From: Deltaproteobacteria bacterium UBA7527
Lineage (GTDB): Bacteria > Desulfobacterota > Syntrophorhabdia > Syntrophorhabdales > Syntrophorhabdaceae
Length of the DNA: 22,742 nucleotides
Direction: 5' to 3'
NCBI GenBank assembly: GCA_002478225.1
Contig: DLMV01000050.1
Span: forward strand, 47,148-69,889
Notes under the pieces: generated by a model
What the model saw: only the letters and a program-made list of their open reading frames with translations
Databases searched by the model: none
What the model was told of the DNA's origin: nothing
Program-made: the position numbers and the translations under genes
Shown here: one piece after another, positions 15,477 to 22,742 of the stretch
Position numbering within the stretch: position 1 is the stretch's first letter
How the letters are laid out: the number at the start of each line of letters is the position of its first letter

Positions 15477-17453
15477 ATGAAAAATAGGTGTCTTGTCATT
15501 TACCGCCTTACAAAACCTGCAATGTTGTATATAACTATCCGCAGAATATTTATAAAAGGCGATGTCTACTACCTTGATATGCATAACGCATACAGGAGTG
15601 TCGATAAAATAAAAGAACTGGAAAAGAATAATATCAAATGGATCAAAAGGGAATACCGGCACTCGTCGCAATATCTGGCCGGCATGTACGATGCGGTCTC
15701 GTACTCAGAGCATATATATGAAAAACTGCGTTTTTCCCACCTGCACCATGCTATAGCCGATGTGCTGATCAAGAACGGATCGCAGAGAAGGAAGATGGAT
15801 GTTTTCTGGAAATATTACATCTACCGTATGATATGGCCTTTTGCAGAGCAATACGCTGCTGCCCGTTATCTTGAGAGTACGGGAAGATATGAGAAGGTAA
15901 CTGTTATTGCATTCAATTCCCTCGCACCCTTTTTGAAAGAAAGGATAGAAGGCGCTATAAAGATCTGCGCGCTACCCGGCCTTGATTTTTACAAAGGCTA
16001 TACGAGGTTCCTGAAAGAGTACGGCATTGGTTTTTTCAGAAAGGGGGTAGGCTTTCTGCGGGGCGACCGGTCTAAAACGGCTTCGGTACAGCAAGGCTGT
16101 TATGAAAAGAGCCCACACTTGAAAGACATCGGGGACTATGAGGTAATTTATTTTCCACACCAGGGCATCTTTTACAGCGACCTCTTCACAAAGGACCATT
16201 TCTACAGCGACAATGCGGATTCTCCTCTTCATAGATCCAGGATCCTTCATATCTCTCTCGGCGAAAAGAACGCGCCGTACATGGCCGAGAACTACGAATA
16301 CTATAAGAATAACGGGATCCCTTATATGGACCTTTATGAAATTGAGTACGACGCGAAAGGAGTAAGAAAAAAGGTCATCGATCTTCTCTGCGGGCTGAAG
16401 ACAAGACTTTTGTCAGACATGGCGCGATACAGCTTCTGGTATATCATGTATGCCCTTTATCTCTATGCCACTCTCGAGCGTTATCGTTCCATATGCTCTT
16501 GCTTTAAAAATCTCAAGGTCGCTATTGTCGGTTATGATCACCTTTTCCCACGATATCTTTCCATGGCGCTGACCCTTTCCAGTGCAAAGGTCTGTGCTAC
16601 CCAGGAACGGCTTATCTTTGCATTCTGGCCCGACAATTATTATATGTTCGACTATTATTTTGTCGCGGGAAGGGCAGCGAAAGAGGAGGGTCTGAGGACG
16701 AGCTATATCGATCACTGCATACCTGTTGGCATGGTAAGGGAGGATAAGCTCTATGAATACGAGAAGACGCAGGTCTATGACGAAAAATATGACACCATAA
16801 AAGAAACAAAAAAACTTATCCTTGCACTTGATTACCATATGCCGGATGACGAGATAGAGGACGCCAATCGCCAGGCCGCAAAGATCCACCAGACGAGACA
16901 GTTCTATAAGGATCTCATGAGGCTTGCACGTTCTTTCCCATCTCTTCACATTGTCATAAAAGGGAAGATATCTGATCTGTACAAAAGCCCTTTCATAGAA
17001 GATCTCGTAAGGGAGATAGGCAATATCGACAACATGGAAATAGAACTTGACCTGAAGAGATACAACCCTTATTTCATCAGCGAGAAGGCTGACCTTACCA
17101 TAGCGTGTCATACCTCTCTCGCGGATGAGCTCCTGGCGGCAGGGAGGAAGGTGATCTTCTATGAGACGACAGACCTTATGGAGACGCTTCTCCCCTATGA
17201 TCATCTCCCGATCATTGTTACAGATTACGAGGGGCTTGAACGCCATGTAAAGGACTTTCTTAACGGCATCTACCTCGATGATGCGACAATAAAGACCATG
17301 CAGGAAAAATATTACGCGGATTGCTTCCACGGGAAGGTGCAGAAGACCGTCCAGAGGATGCTCGAAAAGATCATTGAGGACGGCGATGTAGGTGAAGATG
17401 ACCTCATATCCGTTATGAATGACCGGGAGATGCTGAAGGCCCATGAAGCTTAA
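15477..17453 (+). CDS. uncharacterised large protein, candidate GT-B glycosyltransferase
   Basis: This 658-residue protein has no clear family that I recognise. The N-terminal part starts like a Rossmann-type strand (CLVIYRLTKPAML). The middle (about 360-430) has QERLIFAFWPD, FDYYFVAGRAAKE and HCIPVGMVR, which resemble the linker between domains in CDP-glycerol-glycerophosphotransferase-like and capsule GT-B proteins. The last third has LILALDYH (about 447-454), HIVIKGK (about 491-496) and ACHTSLADEL (about 542-551), fitting a donor-binding half. It begins 27 bases after pseI and overlaps the methyltransferase by 11 bases. The position directly after pseI makes transfer of the CMP-nonulosonate a reasonable guess. 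A dual-domain or regulatory function cannot be excluded. Confidence 0.72.
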   Translation: MKNRCLVIYRLTKPAMLYITIRRIFIKGDVYYLDMHNAYRSVDKIKELEKNNIKWIKREYRHSSQYLAGMYDAVSYSEHIYEKLRFSHLHHAIADVLIKNGSQRRKMDVFWKYYIYRMIWPFAEQYAAARYLESTGRYEKVTVIAFNSLAPFLKERIEGAIKICALPGLDFYKGYTRFLKEYGIGFFRKGVGFLRGDRSKTASVQQGCYEKSPHLKDIGDYEVIYFPHQGIFYSDLFTKDHFYSDNADSPLHRSRILHISLGEKNAPYMAENYEYYKNNGIPYMDLYEIEYDAKGVRKKVIDLLCGLKTRLLSDMARYSFWYIMYALYLYATLERYRSICSCFKNLKVAIVGYDHLFPRYLSMALTLSSAKVCATQERLIFAFWPDNYYMFDYYFVAGRAAKEEGLRTSYIDHCIPVGMVREDKLYEYEKTQVYDEKYDTIKETKKLILALDYHMPDDEIEDANRQAAKIHQTRQFYKDLMRLARSFPSLHIVIKGKISDLYKSPFIEDLVREIGNIDNMEIELDLKRYNPYFISEKADLTIACHTSLADELLAAGRKVIFYETTDLMETLLPYDHLPIIVTDYEGLERHVKDFLNGIYLDDATIKTMQEKYYADCFHGKVQKTVQRMLEKIIEDGDVGEDDLISVMNDREMLKAHEA

Positions 17454-18207
17454 GCGCATATTCGACAGATTCGTAGACCCTGACAGGAAGATACGGGATA
17501 GTCAGGCTTTCAGGAATATCGAAGCAGGCGTATCCGCCGTTTCCGGGTTGGCCGGGAGCAGCCCTCCATGGAAAAGGGGTGAGCGAGAGTACTGGCGTTC
17601 CAGGGAAATGGGCGAAAAACACGGGCCTGAGAATTACCTCCAGGAGGACAACAGCACATACGTCATGTTCGAAGGGCTTCTCAAGGCGCTTGGGCAGAAC
17701 GCCTCGTTCCTTGAGATAGGGTGCAATGCCGGGAGGAACCTGAACTACCTCCTGAAACACGGATATACGGACCTCGCGGGGATAGAGATAAACGATGCGT
17801 CGATAAACATTGTACTGAAGGAACATTTTCCGGAACTTTATGAAAAAGGGAAGTTCTTCATAGGCAATGCACTCGACGAGATAAAGAAGATACCCGATGA
17901 ACGCTACGATGTCGTGTTCTCCATCGGCGTCTTTGAGCACATCCCGTACGAAGACAAGGCCCTGTTCAACGAGATAGCAAGGGTATCGAAACAATATATA
18001 GCGATCATAACGAGCGTACGGTCGAGGCTTTTTCACTACAACTACGAAAAGATATACCGGAACCTGGGATTCACCACCATTGAGTACAGACTTTTCTACG
18101 GAGAGAACCACAATTTCAGCGTGCCCGTTGAGCCCTACGACGCCAAGAAACATGCCTTCGATTCGAAATTTCTCCGGATATTCATAAAAAACAGAAAGGA
18201 AGGATGA
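17443..18207 (+). CDS. SAM-dependent methyltransferase (class I)
   Basis: This 254-residue class I methyltransferase has motif I FLEIGCNAGRN (89-99), an acidic residue ending the second strand (GIEIND, 113-118) and DVVFSIGVFEHIPYE as the motif II/III region. It is probably an O-, N- or C-methylase acting on a glycan sugar or its lipid-linked form; the sequence does not tell which. The start overlaps the end of the preceding gene by 11 bases, implying coupled translation. Beyond its TGA stop the same frame stays open for 67 more codons (see 18208). Confidence 0.84.
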   Translation: MKLKRIFDRFVDPDRKIRDSQAFRNIEAGVSAVSGLAGSSPPWKRGEREYWRSREMGEKHGPENYLQEDNSTYVMFEGLLKALGQNASFLEIGCNAGRNLNYLLKHGYTDLAGIEINDASINIVLKEHFPELYEKGKFFIGNALDEIKKIPDERYDVVFSIGVFEHIPYEDKALFNEIARVSKQYIAIITSVRSRLFHYNYEKIYRNLGFTTIEYRLFYGENHNFSVPVEPYDAKKHAFDSKFLRIFIKNRKEG

Positions 18208-18423
18208 GCATGGCATTGGGACATCCCAAAGGAAGATCTGGGTTTAATCGTTACCTCAAATGAACCATTTGTCACTAAAAAACCTGATAACGAATTGCCA
18301 TCAAAAATAGAGCGAGACGACGAGGAGGAGGCACACCCGCAGGCGGGTACCCGGGCGTACATTTCGTACGTCGAGGAGATGACGACGAAGGCAACGAAGC
18401 TATATGAATGAAGGCAATTCGGT
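18208..18423 (+). other. 216-base intergenic region with an in-phase open stretch after the methyltransferase stop
   Basis: In the methyltransferase reading frame there is no stop from 18208 to the TGA at 18409-18411. The 67 codons begin AWHWDIPKEDLGLIVTSNEP and contain an acidic ERDDEEE run and a TRAYISYVEEM segment. No suitable start codon or ribosome binding site precedes it. Inside lie an inverted repeat ACCCGC-AG-GCGGGT (18335-18348) and CGTAC-ATTTC-GTACG. It could be the remnant of another gene, a readthrough extension, or chance. I do not call it a gene. Confidence 0.3.
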
Positions 18424-20220
18424 ATGAGTGATATGCAGATCATGATCTGGTTCCTGAGGCCTTATTGGCTGAAGGCCTTCTTTGTGTTCCTGCTGCTTTT
18501 TGTGTATGCCTTCCTGGAGACGCTCAGCGTGGGCGCCCTCTATCCGTTTCTGAGCAGGATCCTTTCGAAGGCCGACCCGGCTGCGCAGTACGGCGGGAAG
18601 ATACTGGAGTACCTTGATTCGGTCTCATCGTTGATGCCTGTTAGCGATGCGCTTGTTGCCGCGAGCCTGCTGCTTCTTATATTGATCATATTGAGCCGGG
18701 TCTTCGGGATCATATCGGAGAGCACCGCGCTCTGGTACCATTTGCAGCTTTACACTGACCTGCAGAACAGAATCTTCCGAAAGATACTGCTTAACCAGTA
18801 CAGCTATTTCCACATGAAGAAGCACGGGGAGCTTATGTACATCGGCAGAGAGGCGTCGGGATCGGTGGGAGAGATGTTCTTTTACTTCCCCAAAGCAGGC
18901 GTGGAGTTCTTCAGGATCGTGATCATAACTGTGCTTCTGCTCACGATCTCGGTAAAGTTCACCCTCCTTATGTACATCGTTATCGCCGCATTCAGCGTGG
19001 TCGTCTACGTGCTTTCGAACAAGATCATCAACCCTTCTGCAAAGAGGGCGCAGATAGCATACACGAACATCACGACGCTCTTCTCAGAGTCCTTCTCCGG
19101 TATAAGGCAGATCAAGCTCTTCGACACATACAGGTACTGGTTTGATAAGCTGAAGAAAGAGCTTACCGTTGCGCGGAAGCAGCAATTTACGTACACGGCC
19201 CCGGCATATTTTTCCTCTCACCTGATACTGTCGGTCGGCTCGCTCAGCACGATCCTCGCGATCATCTACGCAAAACTCTACATGCCCGATGATTTTATCA
19301 AGATATTCCCCATCATCATTGTCTATGTAGGCGCGCTGATGAGGCTCATGCCTTCCGTCAAGGAGATAGCGCACCAATGGATGGGGCTCAAAGGCCTTGC
19401 CCCGCGCATCCGCATTACCTATGAGAGCCTGGCGGACACAAGCTATGATACGGACGATGGAGGAAAAGATTTTCCCGGTTTGACGGGCGGGATAGAACTG
19501 GACGGCATATCATTTTCATATCCTGCGAGGGAGAATGTCCTTAAGAACATCAATATCACCATACCGAGGAATACAACCGTAGCCATCGTGGGAGAGTCAG
19601 GCTCAGGGAAGTCAACACTCGCCGACCTGCTGCTCCGCCTGTACGAGCCTTCTTCGGGACAGGTGCTTATTGACGGGATCGATTACCAGGATTATTCGCG
19701 TTCTTCGTGGTTGGGTCATCTGAGCATGGTGAGCCAGGATGCCTTTATATTCCATGCCTCCGTCAGGGACAACATCAGGATCGGAAAACTCGATGCCACT
19801 GAAGAAGAGATCGTCACCGCAGCAAAGATCGCCAATGCACATCAGTTCATCATGGAACTTCCCGAGCGATACGACACTATCGTTGGCGACCGTGGCATAA
19901 CGCTGTCGGGAGGGCAGTGCCAGAGGATAGCCATAGCGAGGGCGGTCATAAAGAATCCCGAGATCCTTATTCTTGATGAGGCTACAAGCTCTCTCGACAA
20001 CATCTCGGAAAAGGAGATACAGGATTCGCTGAGGGAAGTAGAAAAGAACAGGACGACGGTCATTATCGCCCACAGGCTTTCAACCATCGAGCATGCCGAC
20101 AGGATATTCGTCATGAAGCAGGGTGAGATCGTGGAGGAAGGTACGCATGCAGAGCTTCTCGGGAAGAATGGTTATTATAATGCGTTATATCAAAGAGAAA
20201 AAAGAGAGGAGAAAGAATGA
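18424..20220 (+). CDS. ABC transporter, fused permease-ATPase (MsbA/PglK-like flippase)
   Basis: This 598-residue half-transporter has an N-terminal membrane domain (about 1-330, several hydrophobic helices, the first near 15-40) and a C-terminal ATPase. Walker A GESGSGKST lies at 390-398, the signature LSGGQ at 494-498 and Walker B LILDE at 515-519; it would act as a homodimer. In glycan loci such proteins flip lipid-linked oligosaccharides, as PglK does, or lipid A precursors, as MsbA does. With no Wzx or Wzm/Wzt gene in view, it is the best candidate for moving this glycan across the inner membrane. Its stop overlaps the next start (ATGA). Confidence 0.9.
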   Translation: MSDMQIMIWFLRPYWLKAFFVFLLLFVYAFLETLSVGALYPFLSRILSKADPAAQYGGKILEYLDSVSSLMPVSDALVAASLLLLILIILSRVFGIISESTALWYHLQLYTDLQNRIFRKILLNQYSYFHMKKHGELMYIGREASGSVGEMFFYFPKAGVEFFRIVIITVLLLTISVKFTLLMYIVIAAFSVVVYVLSNKIINPSAKRAQIAYTNITTLFSESFSGIRQIKLFDTYRYWFDKLKKELTVARKQQFTYTAPAYFSSHLILSVGSLSTILAIIYAKLYMPDDFIKIFPIIIVYVGALMRLMPSVKEIAHQWMGLKGLAPRIRITYESLADTSYDTDDGGKDFPGLTGGIELDGISFSYPARENVLKNINITIPRNTTVAIVGESGSGKSTLADLLLRLYEPSSGQVLIDGIDYQDYSRSSWLGHLSMVSQDAFIFHASVRDNIRIGKLDATEEEIVTAAKIANAHQFIMELPERYDTIVGDRGITLSGGQCQRIAIARAVIKNPEILILDEATSSLDNISEKEIQDSLREVEKNRTTVIIAHRLSTIEHADRIFVMKQGEIVEEGTHAELLGKNGYYNALYQREKREEKE

Positions 20221-21935
20221 GCCGGAACTATGAGATCCTTGACTGCACCATCCGCGACGGCGGGTATCTCAACAACTGGCGCTTCGACAAGAGGATGGTC
20301 CGCGAGGTATACCGTGCGCTCTCGAAGGCGGGGATCGATATCGTGGAGATCGGCTTCCGGGGCACCGAGAAGTACTTCAAGAGGGACGTATACGGTCCCT
20401 GGCGGTTCACCGACATCGACGACCTGAAGGACGCAGTGCAGGGGATAAGCGGGGCAAAGGTAGCAATCATGGGCGATTTCGGCAAGCTCGATACGGATGA
20501 CATCACCGACGACTATTGTCAGTACGTGAGCCTCGTCAGGATCGCCGTCCACAAGGACGGCACCTTCGACGCCGTCAAACAGCTCGAGGCGATCAAGAAG
20601 AAGGGCTTCCAGGTCTCCTTGAACGCTATGGGGATCACAAGCTACACGCAGAAGGAGATAGCGGAGCTTGTCGACTTCCTGAAAGGCTCCTCCATCGACT
20701 ACATCTACATCGCCGACAGCTACGGCTCGATCCTCCCTGACCAGATGCGCCCCCTCATCGAGCCCTTCCAGGAACTGAAGCACATCAAGGTGGGGTTCCA
20801 TCCCCATAACGGCCTCCAGATGGCCTTCGCCAATACCCTGGAGGCGATCAAGTGCGGCATCGACATCGTCGACTCGACGATCTACGGGATGGGCAGAGGC
20901 GCAGGCAACCTCCCCACCGAGGTCCTCCTCTCTTATCTCCAGCTCTCCACCACCGACAAGTACAACGTGATCCCGGTCCTCCACGCCATCGACCGGTTCT
21001 TCCTGAACATTGAGACCGACGAGCCCTGGGGCTACCAGCTCCCCTATATGCTCTCCGGCATCTTCCAGTGCCACCCCTACTACCCGAAGACGCTTGTCGA
21101 TTACCGTGAGTACTCCATGGAGGACATCTGGAGCGCCCTGGAGGTTATACGGAAGATCAACCCCGTGGGCTTCTCAAAGGAGATCCTGAACGACATCATC
21201 AAAAGCGGCATGATCGGCAGCACAAAGCATAAAAGGCAGGGATCTGCCGCACCTGAGAAGACGGCAGCCTCTGAGCGGAGCATCGACGGAGGGGTCCCCT
21301 ACGCGAACCGCCATACAGGGAGGGAGTTCCTCATCCTCGCCAACGGCCCCACCCTGAAGGAGTACCGTCCCAGGATAGATGCCTTCATCAAAAAGCATAA
21401 CCCCGTCATCCTCGGCGCCAACTACATCTCAGGCTTCTTTACTCCCCATTACCACGCCTTTAACAACAAGAAGCGCTTCACCGACTACATCGACACCGTC
21501 GCGAAGGACTCGGTCCTCATGATCGGCGAGAACATCCCCGGGGAGATGGTCAGGGAATACACAGCCCGCCCCTACGAGACCCTCTACTTCAACGACACCT
21601 TGAGCGACTTCGGCATCGTCGACGGGATCATCCAGTCGAACTGCAGGACCATCTCGGTGCTGCTCATGGGCATCGCCATCGTCATGGGCGCGGAACGGAT
21701 ATTCGCCGTCGGCCTCGACGGGTACATCGGCACCGATGACAGGGGAAGCTTCCACTTCTACGACGAGAAGGTCGAGCCCGAGGAGAGGGACCTCGTCATT
21801 GAGCGGCACCGCTACAACCAGCTCTTTCTTGAACAGATAGACGCCTACCTTATTCACCACGGGAAGGAGGGGATCCATATCCTCACCCCCACTGGATACA
21901 GGGCGTTCTATAAGGGGATAGAGAACTATCTATGA
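20217..21935 (+). CDS. fusion protein: DRE-TIM aldolase domain plus DUF115/MAF-like domain
   Basis: This 572-residue two-domain protein has residues 1-330 as a DRE-TIM (HMGL-like, 4-hydroxy-2-oxovalerate aldolase type) barrel with the CTIRDGG loop (10-16), HPH at 195-197 and GRGAGN at 227-231, consistent with a divalent-metal aldolase or Claisen-type enzyme. A low-complexity linker (about 336-365) follows. Residues 369-572 begin EFLILANGPTLKEY and include GAERIFAVGLDGY, resembling DUF115/MAF flagellin-associated proteins and GT42-like nucleotide-sugar folds. The gene is clearly more GC-rich, with C/G-ending codons, than its neighbours. ATGA overlaps join it to the transporter and to the Fe-S gene. 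An aldolase that makes or cleaves a keto-acid sugar, joined to a transferase-like domain, is an inference. Confidence 0.83.
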   Translation: MSRNYEILDCTIRDGGYLNNWRFDKRMVREVYRALSKAGIDIVEIGFRGTEKYFKRDVYGPWRFTDIDDLKDAVQGISGAKVAIMGDFGKLDTDDITDDYCQYVSLVRIAVHKDGTFDAVKQLEAIKKKGFQVSLNAMGITSYTQKEIAELVDFLKGSSIDYIYIADSYGSILPDQMRPLIEPFQELKHIKVGFHPHNGLQMAFANTLEAIKCGIDIVDSTIYGMGRGAGNLPTEVLLSYLQLSTTDKYNVIPVLHAIDRFFLNIETDEPWGYQLPYMLSGIFQCHPYYPKTLVDYREYSMEDIWSALEVIRKINPVGFSKEILNDIIKSGMIGSTKHKRQGSAAPEKTAASERSIDGGVPYANRHTGREFLILANGPTLKEYRPRIDAFIKKHNPVILGANYISGFFTPHYHAFNNKKRFTDYIDTVAKDSVLMIGENIPGEMVREYTARPYETLYFNDTLSDFGIVDGIIQSNCRTISVLLMGIAIVMGAERIFAVGLDGYIGTDDRGSFHFYDEKVEPEERDLVIERHRYNQLFLEQIDAYLIHHGKEGIHILTPTGYRAFYKGIENYL

Positions 21936-22742
21936 ACATGAACAACGAACGATATGATCTTTTGAAAAAACTTTTTAGAGAGAGACGATTCTTCAAGCTT
22001 GTCTGCGGTGCAGGGAACGAAGACCTCACAGAGGTGAAAAGGCTTGCCACCATATACACGCTCGCAGGCGTGGCAATGCACGACCTCTCTGCGAACGTTG
22101 ATGTTGTTGAAGCCGCAAAAGACGGTATAGAAAGGGCTTACGAGTTGGCGCCTTTGCTGGGAAAGAAGATAGAGATGAGACCGTACCTGAATGTGAGCAT
22201 CGGCCTGAAGGGTGATCCGCATGTTCGCAAGGCACTGATCGACCGCAGCGCATGCGTGCGATGCGGCGAATGCGTAAAGATCTGCAGACAGGAAGCGATC
22301 ATCGAAGATTACTCTGTGACAGAGTTCAGGTGCATCGGATGCGGAGATTGCGAAAGGGTATGTCTCTCAGGCGCAATCCAATATTCCCATAGACGCGCTG
22401 ACTTTGAGAACATACTGCCGGAATGCGTGAAAAGGGGCGTCGAGACAATGGAGCTTCATGCCGTTACGGACGACGACGAGGCGGTGTTGCATGACTGGAA
22501 GATGCTGAATACGATCATCAAGGAAAACTTCATCAGCGTATGCCTCGACAGGTCGCTATTGTCAAATAGGCACCTCGTTGAGAGGATCAGGCGGCTGCAT
22601 GAAATAACAGGGGAACGGATGATCGTCCAGGCCGACGGCGTCCCTATGAGCGGGGAAGGTGATGATTATAACACGACACTCCAGGCCATTGCTTGCGCCG
22701 ATGTGGTGATGAAGAGCGGCATCCCTGTTGTTGTCCTTTTGT
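21932..22742 (+). CDS. LdpA-like 4Fe-4S protein (partial, runs off the window)
   Basis: The reading frame is open from ATG 21932 to the window end (270 codons seen, 3' end missing). Near the start FKLVCGAGNEDLTEVKRLA matches the opening of cyanobacterial LdpA. Two CxxCxxCxxxC ferredoxin motifs follow (C108-C118 and C134-C144), then a segment VQADGVPMSGEG and a final IPVVVLL, which resemble the LdpA C-terminal domain. LdpA in Synechococcus binds Fe-S clusters and feeds redox information to the circadian clock. Outside cyanobacteria its homologues have no settled role. The start overlaps the aldolase-fusion stop (ATGA). Domain calls rest on remembered family features; the partner or substrate in this locus is unknown. 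Confidence 0.8.
   Translation, partial: MNMNNERYDLLKKLFRERRFFKLVCGAGNEDLTEVKRLATIYTLAGVAMHDLSANVDVVEAAKDGIERAYELAPLLGKKIEMRPYLNVSIGLKGDPHVRKALIDRSACVRCGECVKICRQEAIIEDYSVTEFRCIGCGDCERVCLSGAIQYSHRRADFENILPECVKRGVETMELHAVTDDDEAVLHDWKMLNTIIKENFISVCLDRSLLSNRHLVERIRRLHEITGERMIVQADGVPMSGEGDDYNTTLQAIACADVVMKSGIPVVVLL

Noticed and set aside
16413..17459. Minus-strand open frame of 348 codons opposite the large GT-B-like protein
   Set aside because: No recognisable motif, and it is fully contained opposite a better-supported plus-strand gene with good junctions on both sides.
20190..21074. Long minus-strand open frame (294 codons) opposite the aldolase-fusion gene
   Set aside because: It mirrors the GC-rich third positions of the real plus-strand gene, has a repetitive Asp/Val/Glu/Leu composition and no family motif.

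Overview
The window is a dense bacterial surface-glycan biosynthesis locus in which every gene lies on the + strand. Most junctions overlap by a few bases or leave very short gaps, so long transcripts are likely. I see no rRNA, tRNA, transposase, phage gene or CRISPR array. The export and sugar enzymes point to a Gram-negative bacterium. Frequent AGG and ATA codons, mid-range GC and degenerate intergenic repeats suggest a Desulfobacterota- or Nitrospirota-like lineage, but that placement is a weak inference.

Region 1 (1-4652) holds an iron-type alcohol dehydrogenase, a class III (GSA-aminomutase-like) aminotransferase, a Gfo/Idh/MocA dehydrogenase and a PtmA-like SDR. The dehydrogenase is flanked by copies of one AT-rich repeat. 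Together the four could oxidise, aminate and reduce a sugar. Region 2 (4753-8278) holds a NeuA/PtmB-type cytidylyltransferase followed by an N-acetyl sugar amidotransferase (WbpG/PseA type) with its own HisF and HisH paralogues. In other bacteria such a trio converts an N-acetyl group to an acetamidino group.

Region 3 (8300-17453) is a pseudaminic acid (Pse) pathway: PseB, SpsF-type cytidylyltransferase, PseG, PseH and PseI. It is interleaved with a B12-binding radical SAM gene and bordered by two large proteins that look like unclassified GT-B glycosyltransferases. No DegT-family PseC aminotransferase is present. The radical SAM gene occupies the place after pseB where pseC usually sits, and the class III enzyme of region 1 is the only PLP aminotransferase in view.

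Region 4 (17443-22742) holds a SAM methyltransferase, an MsbA/PglK-like ABC exporter, a two-domain protein (DRE-TIM aldolase fused to a DUF115/MAF-like domain) and, running off the window edge, an LdpA-like protein with two 4Fe-4S motifs. The last two are the least expected members of a glycan locus.

Overall reading: the cells probably make a CMP-activated pseudaminic-type nonulosonic acid carrying an acetamidino group, and perhaps a second amino sugar, for a flagellin, S-layer or lipopolysaccharide glycan. The exact sugar cannot be read from the sequence.
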